A DNA stretch of 64,000 nt, from NCBI GenBank assembly GCA_963752855.1, contig CAVVZX010000045.1, positions 124,001-188,000 on the forward strand. Reading direction: 5' to 3'. Position 1 is the first letter of the stretch; every line of letters starts with the position of its first letter. Shown one piece after another: positions 18,607-27,750 of the stretch. The DNA comes from DATJPW01 sp963752855. GTDB taxonomy: Bacteria; Desulfobacterota; Desulfomonilia; Desulfomonilales; Desulfomonilaceae. Both the position numbers and the translations under genes were made by a program. The notes below the pieces were generated by a model. That model had not been told where the DNA came from. It worked only from the letters and a program-made list of their open reading frames with translations, and ran no database searches.

Positions 18607-18667
18607 AGGAGTTTTCGGAAAGGGGGTCCAGGGGAAAAACCCTTTTGCAAAAGGGTTTTTCCCCTGG
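18607..18667. repeat. Gene-end palindromic repeat, copy 2 (19-bp perfect arms)
   Basis: The arms at 18628-18646 and 18649-18667 are perfect 19-bp complements, pairing CCAGGGG-AAAAACCC-TTTT with its inverse around GC. They are preceded by AGGAGTTTTCGGAAAGGGGGT. The structure ends 8 bp before the stop of the minus-strand DJ-1/PfpI gene, the position of a transcription terminator. It shares the AGAGTTTT..GGGG lead with copies at about 19.9 and 20.1 kb. Confidence 0.8.
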
Positions 18668-18674
18668 CGGTCCG

Positions 18675-19256
18675 TTACGGTTCGATCTTTGTGCCCAGCA
18701 CTTGGAGGAACTTTGCCAGCCAGTCAGGATGCGCAGGCCAGGCGGGAGCTGTCACCAGCTTTCCGTCCACATGAGCTTTGTCTATGGCAATATCCATCCA
18801 TTTTCCGCCCGCGCTTTTCACATCAGGACCGACAGCGGGGTAGGCGGTACAAGCCTTCCCACTGATCACCCCGGCGGCGGCCAACACCTGCGCGCCGTGA
18901 CAGACCGCGGCGATAGGCTTGTCCGCATTAGCGAAATGCTGTACGGCCTTTATGACAGCCGGATTCAGCCGAATATACTCCGGCGCTCGGCCGCCTGGGA
19001 TAACAAGAGCATCGTAATCCTCGGCCTTGATTTCCGCAAAGGTAGCGTTCAGAGTGAAGTTATGCCCTCGTTTCTCGCTATAGGTCTGGTCTCCCTCGAA
19101 ATCGTGAATAGCGGTCCGGACGATGTCGCCGGCCTTTTTGTCAGGGCATACGGCGTGCACCGTGTGACCCACCATCAGCAGCGCCTGAAACGGGACCATA
19201 ACCTCATAGTCCTCTACATAGTCACCCACGAGCATCAAGATTTTCTTCGCGGCCAT
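18675..19256 (-). CDS. DJ-1/PfpI family protein
   Basis: 193 residues, the usual length. The nucleophile elbow is visible as AVCHGAQVLAAAG (Cys-His), with the upstream Glu region and VIPGGRAPEY. Family members act as proteases, glyoxalase III or deglycases, or as stress chaperones; the sequence alone does not decide. The start ATG at 19256 follows GAGGGGG. It is flanked by palindromic repeats and is not in an obvious operon, with moaC 108 bp upstream in the same direction. Confidence 0.85.
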   Translation of the reverse strand: MAAKKILMLVGDYVEDYEVMVPFQALLMVGHTVHAVCPDKKAGDIVRTAIHDFEGDQTYSEKRGHNFTLNATFAEIKAEDYDALVIPGGRAPEYIRLNPAVIKAVQHFANADKPIAAVCHGAQVLAAAGVISGKACTAYPAVGPDVKSAGGKWMDIAIDKAHVDGKLVTAPAWPAHPDWLAKFLQVLGTKIEP

Positions 19257-19363
19257 TTTCCCCCTCCTCTTTGTGTGAAGTCTCTGTTGTGTCTATTTAG
19301 CCTCGGAATTCTGCTCCCTCTTAGCAATATAAGCTTTTCAGCTACTTTCTTCCACTCTAAATC

Positions 19364-19844
19364 TCATTCTTCACGTTTGAAGTGGCCGGAGCGTCCGCCG
19401 CTCTTTTCCATGAGCCGAATTTCCGAGAGAACCATGCCTCGATCTACGGCCTTGCACATGTCATAGATCGTAAGGGCCGCGCACGCGACCGCAGTCAAAG
19501 CCTCCATCTCAACACCTGTCCGGGCCGTAACTTTCACTCTGGCTTCAATTTCTATTACGGATTTATCCCGATCCGGGAAGAAAATCCACAGAAACGGAAC
19601 TCAAGGGCAGGGGATGCGCAAGCGGTATCAACTCCGGGGTTTTCTTCGCGGCCATTATCGCCGCAATACGAGCCACTCCCAGGACGTCGCCCTTCTTTGC
19701 ACGGCCATCGAGAATCAAGCTTAGAGTCTCCGGCTGCATCCGGACCTCTCCCCTGGCTACGGCCTCACGAGTCGTAATATCCTTCTCGCCCACATTGACC
19801 ATGTGGGCCTGCCCCTTCTCATCAAAATGCGTCAATTCGCCCAT
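19364..19844 (-). CDS. moaC: Cyclic pyranopterin monophosphate synthase MoaC, +1 frameshift
   Basis: Molybdenum cofactor biosynthesis: converts the GTP-derived intermediate from MoaA into cyclic pyranopterin monophosphate. The N-terminus LTHFDEKGQAHMVNVGEKD and the motif LIPLAHPLPLSSVSVDF are typical. The first frame then hits a stop. One base over, FPDRDKSVIEIEARV, RTGVEMEALTAVACAALTIYDMCKA and the C-terminal MEKSGGRSGHF continue to the TGA at 19366-19364. The joined product is about 160 residues, the normal MoaC length. No other moa genes are nearby. Confidence 0.88.
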
Positions 19845-19870
19845 TTGTGGAGTCCTTTTGAGGAATAATA

Positions 19871-19928
19871 TCCGGGGAACCCTTTTTTGTGTGAAAAAGG
19901 GTTCCCCGGACCCCTCCCAAAAAACTCT
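19871..19928. repeat. Gene-end palindromic repeat, copy 3 (17-bp perfect arms)
   Basis: The arms at 19871-19887 and 19894-19910 are perfect complements pairing TCCGGGG-AACCC-TTTTT with its inverse, followed by CCCCTCCCAAAAAACTCTA. On the minus strand this reads TAGAGTTTTTTGGGAGGGG and then the hairpin. It is the same consensus as copies 1 and 2. It lies 27 bp upstream of moaC and 130 bp past hisD, so it could end hisD transcription. Confidence 0.8.
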
Positions 19929-20059
19929 AAATTATTTTAATGCGTTGCTACTAAGCATCCTTTGCGTGATCACCCCAACCAACGTTCCAGCACGTTACGG
20001 AAAAACGCGATTCCATGATTGTCGCACGCTGTCCGCAAACCACACTTCAAACCTTCGTT

Positions 20060-21430
20060 TTACCGCAGCCATATAAGAGTTTTCGAAAAGGGTTTTCCCC
20101 CTGGAAATTTTTCCCCTACTTCTTCCCTTCTTCCCAGCCTTAGCGATAGAGCGGCCGCGTGGGCTGCGAATCCCTCATAGCGAGCCAGGACCAGAGTTTT
20201 GGGCGCCAGTTTGCCGAATGCTTCTTCGGTGACATGAGCGAATGACATACGCCTCGTGAAATCCCGGACGGAAAGGGCGGATGCGGTCCTGGCGAACCCG
20301 GATGTGGGCAGGATCGCATTCGGCCCGATGGAATAGTTGGCAAGCGTGCCGGGAGTAAACGGCCCGAGGAGCGCTTCGCCCGCGTATTTGATCTTGTCGA
20401 GGATCTCTTCGGGATTTCGAGTGAGAATCTGGAGATGTTCCGGAGCGAAGCTGTTTATGAAATCTATGGCGTCCTCGGAATCCCGTGCCAGCACGACTCC
20501 GCCGTTAGCGCTGAGGACGGTTTCGCAGAAGGATTTCCGCTCCTGGGGTAGTTTCGAGACCAAATCCGGAATCAGTTCCAGGGCCTTCTTTGCCAATGTC
20601 TCGTCCGTGGTCACCAGGTACGCGGACGAATCCGGGCCATGCTCGGCTTCGATCAAAAGGTCAGTCACGGCCATCAATGGGTCTGTGGAGCTGTCTGCGA
20701 AGATTATAGCCTCACTGGGTCCCGCGGGGAGCCCGGTATCTATGTCTGCGGACAGGACCTGCTTGGCTGCAAGCACGTATCCTGAGCCGGGCCCGACAAT
20801 CTTGTCCACGCGGGGTATGGTTTGCGTTCCGTAAGCCAGTGCCGCGATTGCCTGGACCCCGCCAATGGCATATACCTCATCCAAACCGATGATGCGGGCC
20901 GCGGCGATGGTGGCCGTATCAGCTTTGCCGCTTGCGTCAGGGGGAGTTGTTACAACAATCCTGTTCACGCCCGCGACCTTGGCGGGGACTCCTGCCATCA
21001 TCATCATGGAAGGGAATGAGCCTTTACCGCGAGGCACATACAACCCGACCGAGTCAATGGGAACGACCTTTTCGCCCGCGGTCATGCCCGGGCTGATTTC
21101 CATTTCCCATTGAGGCGGTTCCAACTGGCGTTCGTGGAATTTTCGTATATTTGCTATGGAGGTCTCTATGGCGTCTCGAAGGTCTTCCGGCAGGTCACTG
21201 ACAGCCTTGTCCATCTCTTCGGGGGGGACACGAAATTGTGAGGGGTCCATGTCAGGGCCGTCAAATTTCCTGGTGAATTCGCGAACCGCGTCATCCCCGC
21301 GAGCCTGCACCGCTTCAATGATGGGAATCACCTGGGGAATGAGGTCTTTGAGATTGACTCCGCGGCCGCGGCATAGTCGGCGACGCTGCTCGTCGTTCAT
21401 TTCGCGGAGTTGAAAGAAATTGACCCTCAT
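20060..21430 (-). CDS. hisD: Histidinol dehydrogenase
   Basis: Catalyses the last two oxidations of histidine biosynthesis (histidinol to histidine, two NAD+; Zn-dependent). 456 residues. Visible are VPRGKGSFPSMMMMAGVPAKVAG, the signature VGPGSGYVLAAKQ, GPSEAII and EHGPDSSAYLVT. The His/Glu pair is in NSFAPEHLQI, and the C-terminal His region is AAHAAALSLRLG. The last about 15 residues (KFPGGKPFSKTLIWLR) come from a copy of the dispersed gene-end repeat and are not family sequence. hisI and hisG are 33 kb away, so his genes are scattered. Confidence 0.93.
   Translation of the reverse strand: MRVNFFQLREMNDEQRRRLCRGRGVNLKDLIPQVIPIIEAVQARGDDAVREFTRKFDGPDMDPSQFRVPPEEMDKAVSDLPEDLRDAIETSIANIRKFHERQLEPPQWEMEISPGMTAGEKVVPIDSVGLYVPRGKGSFPSMMMMAGVPAKVAGVNRIVVTTPPDASGKADTATIAAARIIGLDEVYAIGGVQAIAALAYGTQTIPRVDKIVGPGSGYVLAAKQVLSADIDTGLPAGPSEAIIFADSSTDPLMAVTDLLIEAEHGPDSSAYLVTTDETLAKKALELIPDLVSKLPQERKSFCETVLSANGGVVLARDSEDAIDFINSFAPEHLQILTRNPEEILDKIKYAGEALLGPFTPGTLANYSIGPNAILPTSGFARTASALSVRDFTRRMSFAHVTEEAFGKLAPKTLVLARYEGFAAHAAALSLRLGRREEVGEKFPGGKPFSKTLIWLR
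20076..20116. repeat. Partial gene-end repeat forming the 3' end of hisD
   Basis: AGAGTTTTCGAAAAGGGTTTTCCCCCTGG, then AAATTTTTCCCC, matches one half of the repeat seen at 18.6 and 19.9 kb. It overlaps the hisD coding end, so the repeat supplies its last codons and the stop. Confidence 0.6.
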
Positions 21431-21630
21431 AGATTACCTCTGCTTGCCGTTGACGGGCTGCCAATCCTGACATGGAAAAGTGAGGCGGTCAATCGGAGAC
21501 TGGAGCAAATTCGTTGCCCATTTATATCGGAACATCGCCGGGATAATTGCAGGAAACGTATAAGAGCGTGCTTTGCGCTTGATTAGCCATGCCGGTTCTG
21601 TATGATGAACATCATTCGGTCAAGAAAGAT

Positions 21631-21822
21631 TTACCGCAGAGTGCGCAGAGAACGCAGAGAATGTCATTGCGAGGAGTGAAACGACGAAGCAATCCTGTAG
21701 GGGCGCATGGCGATGCGCCCTTCCTGGGTTCCCGTCCCCGTTTCGAGAGGACAGGCTTTCTCGGGAATCACGGGAGATTGCTTCGCTCCGCTCGCAATGA
21801 CACTGTGCGATCTCTGCGGTAA
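21631..21822. repeat. Nested array of three palindromic repeat types
   Basis: Three inverted repeats sit one inside another. The outer one is TTACCGCAGAG / CTCTGCGGTAA (21631 and 21812). The middle one is GTCATTGCGAGGAGTGAA..CGAAGCAATC / GATTGCTTCGCTCCGCTCGCAATGAC. The inner one is GTAGGGGCGCATGGCGATGCGCCC. The middle type is a common bacterial intergenic repeat as far as I recall; the inner one matches the 9.7 and 31.2 kb units. It lies between hisD and the ankyrin gene, with no coding content. Confidence 0.8.
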
Positions 21823-21877
21823 AGGGATTGTGATGCTTTTTCTGTAGTGACTCCTTTAACCTGAACCGGAGATTCTC

Positions 21878-22645
21878 ATGAAAGTTCGACGCATTTTCAA
21901 AATCACAAAGCTATGGTTAGCCCTGGTTACCGTGTTGGCACTTGTTACATGGGCTAGCATCGTGGCGGCCGATGCCACGCGCGACGAACAACTCATACAA
22001 GCGGCGGAACGTGGGGATCTAGTTTCGGTAAGAAACCTTCTGGACAAAGGGGCTGATGTCAATGTTGGAGCTGAGAGTCCCCGTGGCTGGACGGCCCTGA
22101 TGTCGGTGGTCGAGAAGGGTCGCCTGGAAACGGCGAAACTACTCCTCGATAGAGGAGCGGATGTTAACGCAACAGAAAATTCAGGCTATCAGTCGGCTCT
22201 TATGTCGGCTGCCGGGCAAGGGCATCTGGAAGTGGTGAGATTGCTCTTGGACAAAGGGGCCAGGATGGACATTCTGAACGACGGCGGCATGACTGCCTTG
22301 ATGATGGCTGCCAGGAAAGGATATTTGAAAATAGTCAACCTGCTCCTGGACAGAGGCGCGCACCTCGGTGGCGCCTTGATGGAGGCTGCCGCTGGGGGTT
22401 ACTCGGAAATGGCGAAATTGCTTTTGGACAAAGGCGCTAATGTCAATGCACAAGACAAAGAAGGTATGACCGCTCTGATGGAAGCGGCCGCGGAAGATCA
22501 TCTCGATCTGACCAAATTGCTTTTGGAGAAGGGCGCTGATGTCAATGACAAGAATGAAGAAAACGAGACGGCCCTAATGATTGCGGAAAAAAGAGGACAT
22601 ACGAAAATCGTAGAACTCCTCAAGGCACATGGCGCAAATGAATAG
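21878..22645 (+). CDS. Exported ankyrin-repeat protein
   Basis: 255 residues. A signal peptide or anchor (LWLALVTVLALVTWASIVAADA) precedes seven ankyrin repeats of the form GxTALMxAAxxGHLEVVKLLLDKGADVN. The repeats are complete and well matched, and the last ends KRGHTKIVELLKAHGAN. It is likely a periplasmic protein-binding scaffold; the partner is unknown. The start ATG follows GGAGATTCTC. It stands alone, with a repeat array upstream. Confidence 0.88.
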   Translation: MKVRRIFKITKLWLALVTVLALVTWASIVAADATRDEQLIQAAERGDLVSVRNLLDKGADVNVGAESPRGWTALMSVVEKGRLETAKLLLDRGADVNATENSGYQSALMSAAGQGHLEVVRLLLDKGARMDILNDGGMTALMMAARKGYLKIVNLLLDRGAHLGGALMEAAAGGYSEMAKLLLDKGANVNAQDKEGMTALMEAAAEDHLDLTKLLLEKGADVNDKNEENETALMIAEKRGHTKIVELLKAHGANE

Positions 22646-22758
22646 GCGAGCAATCGAATTGGAGCGGTCATCAATTCGGTTCGATTACCAATCGGGGTTA
22701 GCTGTGGTTAAGTTGTCATTGGAACTAGGCCGTGGTGGGTTCAGAATCACATTCCAAA

Positions 22759-23001
22759 ATGAAGATTACTGAGTATTTCAAACACGTGCGAAAAAAGGCT
22801 GATCGTGCTAGAATACGGGATGAGTGGATAACCTATGTAATCCAGTTCCCCGAAAAGAGCGAACTGCAATCTGACGGTCGGATACGGAAATGGGCCTGGA
22901 TAGCAGAGGAAAACAAATATCTTCGAGTCATACTGCTGGAAGACGGAGAAACAGTCCATAATGCTTTCTTCGACAGATCATTCCATGAGGGCAGACAATG
23001 A
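22759..23001 (+). CDS. DUF4258-like small protein
   Basis: About 80 residues: KITEYFKHVRKKADRARIRDEWI, then FPEKSELQSDGRIRKWAWI, then KYLRVILLEDGETVHNAFFDRSF. The last stretch matches the pattern of DUF4258-type proteins. A GTG at 22732 would add nine residues. It overlaps the next gene by 4 bases (ATGA), so the two are translated together. Pairs of DUF4258 and DUF2283 genes are frequent and have been suggested to be toxin-antitoxin-like; that role is inferred here. Confidence 0.7.
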   Translation: MKITEYFKHVRKKADRARIRDEWITYVIQFPEKSELQSDGRIRKWAWIAEENKYLRVILLEDGETVHNAFFDRSFHEGRQ

Positions 23002-23246
23002 GAGTCAAGTACTTTCCCGATACTGATACTGCGTTGGTGGAGTTTACTGACAACGATGCGGTCGAGACCAAAGAGATCAGTGAAAATATATACGTGGAAC
23101 TGGATGGCTCGGGAAACCTCGTGAGCATGACCATCGAGCATGCGCGAACCAGTGCCCGGCTGCCGGAATTCTCGTATCAGGAAATCTCGGAGACAGCCGT
23201 AGGAACGCTGTTAATGGTAATGAAGGCAATAAAATATAAGGACTAA
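22998..23246 (+). CDS. DUF2283 family protein
   Basis: 82 residues: MRVKYFPDTDTALVEFTDN, then ISENIYVELDGSGNLVSMTIEHA. This is the typical DUF2283 pattern (Y-x2-x-D-A-L-Y-I and V-D-x2-G-x-V-x-G-I-E). It overlaps the DUF4258-like gene by 4 bases and precedes the YkgJ-like gene by 1 base, suggesting one transcript. It may be the antitoxin partner of a small module; no function is proven. Confidence 0.8.
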   Translation: MRVKYFPDTDTALVEFTDNDAVETKEISENIYVELDGSGNLVSMTIEHARTSARLPEFSYQEISETAVGTLLMVMKAIKYKD

Positions 23247-23247
23247 G

Positions 23248-24159
23248 ATGGACAAACACAATAAAGCTGAGACAGATTTCTTCATTGTGGCTTTGAAAGA
23301 AGAAGCCCGAACCGCGCTGTGGCAGGTGGGGTCCAGCACGGACCCGGACACGCTGATCAAAAGCGTAATTGAAGAGATAGAAGCGCTGGCGCCGCGGCCC
23401 GAGGGAGAAGAGGACAGATCCGACGAAGAAATAAAGAAACAGGTGAGCGAATGCCTGTTGAAAGCCGCTTATGCCACGAGGCCGTATTGCATACGCTGCG
23501 GAACATGTTGCGCCAAGGGCAGCCCGACTCTGACTGTGGGTGATCTCGAACTCTTCACTCGTGACATAGTTAAGCCTTCTGATGTGATCACCATAAGAAA
23601 AGGCGAATTGGCGAGATCCGTGGGTGGTGATGAATTGGAGCGCACCGAACAAGAGCTTATCAAGATACGGGAAGTCCCGGGAAATAATACGTGCGTTTTT
23701 TTCAAGCCCGGCGACAAAGAATGCTCAATCTATGAATCGAGGCCGCTCCAGTGCCGCCGACAGGAATGTTGGAACCCTCAGGACCCGGATGAAATCGGCA
23801 ATCAGGAGATGCTGGCCAGGGAAACGCTCCTGCGGGAAACCGGGCCTTTGTGGGACATCATCCAACGTCACGAAGAGCGGTGCTCGTATGATCGGTTGGC
23901 TCGAGTTATGGCGAAACTGGAGGCTACAAAAGGCCAAACTGTCGAAGAACTGCTCGAATTGCTCCGTTTTGACCAGCATGTGCGGCATTTCATCATCGAA
24001 AAATTCAATCTACCCCCCGAGACACATGATTTTTTGTTGGGCAGATCGCTTGCGGATTCAATTGAGGCATACGGCTTGAGAGTGGTAGAGGAACCAGACG
24101 GCACTTTTCTCTTAACCGTGATTGACGATTCACCCGACCCAGAAAAAGATCCTGCGTAG
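23248..24159 (+). CDS. YkgJ-family cysteine-cluster protein
   Basis: 303 residues. The N-terminal and central parts hold the Cys cluster C-x2-C-x2-C-C (YCIRCGTCCAKG), Cys in NTCVFFKPGDKECSIYESRPLQCRRQECW and a late Cys near SYDR. This is the pattern of YkgJ/Zn- or Fe-binding proteins. The C-terminal 120 residues are helical and acidic. It starts 1 bp after DUF2283. The role is unknown; related proteins are annotated as zinc/iron-chelating. Confidence 0.8.
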   Translation: MDKHNKAETDFFIVALKEEARTALWQVGSSTDPDTLIKSVIEEIEALAPRPEGEEDRSDEEIKKQVSECLLKAAYATRPYCIRCGTCCAKGSPTLTVGDLELFTRDIVKPSDVITIRKGELARSVGGDELERTEQELIKIREVPGNNTCVFFKPGDKECSIYESRPLQCRRQECWNPQDPDEIGNQEMLARETLLRETGPLWDIIQRHEERCSYDRLARVMAKLEATKGQTVEELLELLRFDQHVRHFIIEKFNLPPETHDFLLGRSLADSIEAYGLRVVEEPDGTFLLTVIDDSPDPEKDPA

Positions 24160-24210
24160 TCTAAAAGAATTATTGCTGGAGCAGAAGGGCACTACTGAAA
24201 TCCGGTTCCC

Positions 24211-25813
24211 TCAATATTCTTTGTAGAGCAAAGATCTTGGGCCGAGTTTGCGGGGATGGGACGGGTCAAAAGAGAGTCCGCGATAGATATAAATCGCTCG
24301 TATTCCAGTGCCGTGATATTTGACTTCGTAATCCGGCAGAGATTCGACGCGGGCGAAATTCTCATAGATTGTGGTGTGAGCGTTGGAAGAGGGCAGAAGA
24401 GGGGAAGGTGAAACAAATACAATATTGCGTCCCTTCAGATTGTCAAAAGACGGTTCCCAAACATCAAATTGAGTGGGTCTTTTCCACGGAGCGAGATACC
24501 TGACCTGCGGTTGGCCCGGAACATTGAATTCCAGAGATGCGCATAGCTGATAACTATCAGCAGCGATGACATCACCAGGCTTTGTTAGACCCGGCCACAT
24601 GCTTACCTAGCCCGTCCCAACCCCGAGTTTCCCAAATTACCCGGTCTTCTTTGGCGATACGCGTTTCAAGCGACGCAGGCAAAAGACCTAACCATGCATG
24701 AATAATTACCACCAGTACCGGCGCGACCGCCAAAATAACGGCCCATTTCATGAAGCGGCCATTGAACCATCTCCATACGCCACCGCCGCCTTGCGCCAGG
24801 CTTTCTGAAATCGTGTGGACCGCCAGGATTACGACGGAAGCATACCCCATAAAAGCCCAGTTAGCCTCCACATGCCCTCTGAACGCTTGAACCCCGAATA
24901 TCGCCAAAGGCAGTCCGAAGCAGAGAAGGAGCGCCTCGCGTGGATCAGGTTTGAAGATGTTCTTCATGAGAGATGAACCTGAACCAACCAGCAACGCGAG
25001 ATATATCAAAGGCGAAATCAGCAGGAATTGGGACAAATGATAGCCTAATCCGTCCGTTATCCGCCTCGACAGGGATTCGGAGCCTGATCCAATGAAGAGA
25101 ACATGATAAAACGAAGCCCAATCATGGCGAAAATTCCACCAGATGATGGGAAGCGTGAAAGCCAAGGCAATGGCGACGCCCAGCCAGGGTTCTTTTCTCA
25201 AGAGCCACGCGCGATACTGGCGGTTCCAAAGAAGAAAGATGAAGAGAATCGGAATAGCCAGGACCCCTGTATATTTACTCTGGATCGCCAGCCCAACCGA
25301 CGCTCCCATGACATAAAACCACTTGCCGTTACCGGAGGTTAGAAAGCGGGCCGCGGCCCAAAGCGTCAAAACCCAGAAGAAGAGCAGAGCGTTATCATGT
25401 ATTGCTGCGGAGCCTCCGAGAAGAGCCACAGGAGTCAAATTTAAGACTACCGCCGAGAGCAGCCCCTTCGAACGGCTTTCAAAGAGCAGCGCGCCAATCC
25501 GATAGATAAAAAAAGTGGTTAATCCGGAAAGGACAAGAAACGGAAGCCTGACAGTGAAAGGAGTGCTCTCATTAAAGAGGCTTGTGGACAACCGGATGAG
25601 GTACGCCACCATCCCGGAGTTGTCAAAATAAGACCAATCCAATCTCCTTGACCATGCCCAATAACTGCATTCATCCGGGATCAAGTTCACTGAGTACGTG
25701 AAAAAGATGCGCCAGGCGAAGACCGCCGCAAGCGCCAAGATCATCCATATGACAGGCGCCTCATTTCGCAGATGAACGGGAGGGGGCGCGTCGATCGCGC
25801 GGACTCTGCACAT
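24211..25813 (-). CDS. Glycosyltransferase family 39 membrane protein, +1 frameshift
   Basis: A dolichyl-phosphate-mannose-type glycosyltransferase (ArnT/PMT-like) that moves a sugar from a polyprenyl carrier onto lipid or protein on the outer membrane face. The first part (25813 to about 24600) has about eleven membrane segments and the acidic first-loop motif IPDECSYWAWSRRLDWSYFDNS. The C-terminal periplasmic part (to 24211) starts in the next frame (WPGLTKPGDVIAADSYQLC). The join is a one-base insertion near 24600. The start could be an internal Met (VIWMILALA). It is monocistronic. Confidence 0.82.
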
Positions 25814-25861
25814 TTGTGTCGTTGCCCAAGGGTATATTGGTTGTAATATTCGACATCGATA

Positions 25862-26800
25862 TTAGCGAGATATGACGCACGCGGTGCCCGGTCGGCAGGT
25901 AAGACCTTCCGTTTCGGGCCTCATGTCATGGGTTGTCTCGATCTGAATTGTGGAATGCTCGATATTGAACTCGGCTTTCAAGGTCCGGCTCAAATTCATC
26001 AAAATCTCATTCCTATCTATGTTCTCGGATTCCGCGAGCACCACATGAGCGCTTAGAGCAGGCCGTTCGCCGGCTATGCTCCATACATGAAGATCGTACA
26101 TGCAGCATACACCCTTTTGCTGAAGGACCGTTCGCTCAATTTCGTTGATTTCAAGCCCCGCAGGCGCCCCTTCCATGAGAATGTGTGTTGATTCTTTTAT
26201 CAGTCCCCATGAAGAATAGAGGATGAGCACGCCGATAAAGACGCTGATAAGCGGGTCCACCCAAAATAGACTCGTGCCAAGGATGATCACCGCGCCTATG
26301 ATAGCGCCCACTGAACCGAGAGCATCCGAGACGACGTGAATGAAAGCGGCCTTAACGTTGAGGCTTTCTCGTCTGCTCCCGAACAGCAGCCAGGCCATCA
26401 ACAAGTTTACTACCAGCCCTAATCCGCCCACCACCAGCATGCCGAGGCCTTCCACAGGTTCAGGATTGAACAGCCTGTGCATCGCCTCATAGAAGATTAC
26501 GCCGACGATCAGCCAAAGAGCGAGCCCATTGAGCAAGGCGGTCAGAATTTCAGATCTTTTGAAGCCATACGTATGCCTGTCCGTCGGAGGACGTTTGCCG
26601 ATTCTAATGGCAACCCAGGAGAGCGCTAGGGCGGCTATATCGGATATCATATGTCCCGCGTCAGCCAGGAGCGCCAGGGAATTGAATACTATGCCGCCAA
26701 CAACTTCCGCCACCATGAAAGCGGCCGTCACAAAAAAGGCTATGGCAATCCTGTTTTGACTGTCCGGCGCATGTGTTTCTGAGCAATCGTGGCTATGCAT
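25862..26800 (-). CDS. Cation diffusion facilitator (Zn2+/Co2+/Cd2+ efflux)
   Basis: 312 residues of the CzcD/ZitB type. Six membrane helices; metal site motifs LLADAGHMISD in TM2 and FIHVVSDALGS in TM5. A short His-rich head (MHSHDCSETHAPD) and a C-terminal cytoplasmic ferredoxin-like domain (YDLHVWSIAGERPALSAHVVL). It exports divalent metal against a proton. It is divergent from mntP, with 156 bp of shared upstream DNA, so both metal exporters may be co-regulated. Confidence 0.9.
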   Translation of the reverse strand: MHSHDCSETHAPDSQNRIAIAFFVTAAFMVAEVVGGIVFNSLALLADAGHMISDIAALALSWVAIRIGKRPPTDRHTYGFKRSEILTALLNGLALWLIVGVIFYEAMHRLFNPEPVEGLGMLVVGGLGLVVNLLMAWLLFGSRRESLNVKAAFIHVVSDALGSVGAIIGAVIILGTSLFWVDPLISVFIGVLILYSSWGLIKESTHILMEGAPAGLEINEIERTVLQQKGVCCMYDLHVWSIAGERPALSAHVVLAESENIDRNEILMNLSRTLKAEFNIEHSTIQIETTHDMRPETEGLTCRPGTACVISR

Positions 26801-26956
26801 AACTTCCCCTACAACATAATTTATATCAGCATTTCGTATTTGACGACAAGTCCGGCAATCAATGCATAGTGACTTATTGTTTGATTCATTGACGAACCTT
26901 AAGAGGGCCTGTTAACCTGAAGTAAATTATTATTACTCGGGTAAGATTTTCTGATT

Positions 26957-27517
26957 GTGGATCTTATAACTCTTTTCGGGACAGCTCTAGCCTTAGGAAT
27001 GGACGCTTTTGCCGTGGCAGCGGCTGTATCGGCAAGCCTGCCGCTGTTCACGCATAGGCATGTGTTTCGTCTTACCTGGCACTTCGGACTTTTTCAATCT
27101 TTGATGACACTCTTGGGATGGTTTGGCGGTGACAGTATTGCCACGTTTATGTCCGGACTCAATTATTGGCTGGCTTTCGCATTGCTGGTGGGGCTCGGCC
27201 TTAATATGATACGGCAGTCCCGCCATCCGGAAGATCGTGTGCGTGACTACGATCCCACACGGGGGTGGAGTCTTGTAGGTCTTTCAATAGCCACCAGCAT
27301 CGACGCCTTTGCGGTGGGAGTTTCGTTTGGCCTACTGAATGTCGCGATTCCAGTGCCCGCGTTAATAATAGGTCTGGTCGCTCTTATCATGACATATATC
27401 GGCACAAGAGTAGGGCTTAAAACAGGAGCATACCTGGGAAAACGAGCCGAACTACTGGGCGGGCTGGTACTGATAGGCATCGGGATTAATATTTTGGCGC
27501 AATATTTGGTCGGCTGA
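26957..27517 (+). CDS. mntP: Manganese efflux pump MntP
   Basis: 186 residues, six membrane helices, two DUF204 repeats. The paired acidic motifs are LALGMDAFAVAAAVS (TM1) and SIATSIDAFAVGVSFG (TM4), which is diagnostic. GTG start at 26957; upstream sequence is AT-rich with only a weak Shine-Dalgarno. I looked for a yybP-ykoY Mn riboswitch upstream and saw none. It is divergent from the CDF exporter. Confidence 0.92.
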   Translation: MDLITLFGTALALGMDAFAVAAAVSASLPLFTHRHVFRLTWHFGLFQSLMTLLGWFGGDSIATFMSGLNYWLAFALLVGLGLNMIRQSRHPEDRVRDYDPTRGWSLVGLSIATSIDAFAVGVSFGLLNVAIPVPALIIGLVALIMTYIGTRVGLKTGAYLGKRAELLGGLVLIGIGINILAQYLVG

Positions 27518-27574
27518 TAAGACGGTTAGCAATGGCAACACACTAGCAAGTGTAGTGACATTGAGGGTAATCGG

Positions 27575-27740
27575 ATGGCCGGGAGTGGTGAAGAGGGAAG
27601 AAGGACAATTCGACCTGAATTCAATCGTTCAATAATGGCAGACCTTCAAGGGACCAGGATCAGCTCGGACACGGGTTTCCTGTTGCTGAGAGAGATAGTG
27701 GACCCGTTCCTCGGTAGCGGCATCCCACTTGAGATCGATA
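27575..27740 (+). pseudogene. IS1380-type transposase N-terminal remnant
   Basis: About 50 codons carrying RPEFNRSIMADLQGTRISSDTGFLLLREI. This is the start of an IS1380-family transposase, where the phrase on the order of SSDTGxLLLRE is characteristic. The frame ends by running out at 27760, inside the next gene; no catalytic part remains. The MFS gene begins within or right after it, at 27751. Confidence 0.65.
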
Positions 27741-27750
27741 AGGTAAAAGC

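Noticed and set aside
26801..26956. yybP-ykoY manganese riboswitch before mntP
   Set aside because: No matching conserved helices or loops were seen in the AT-rich upstream region.
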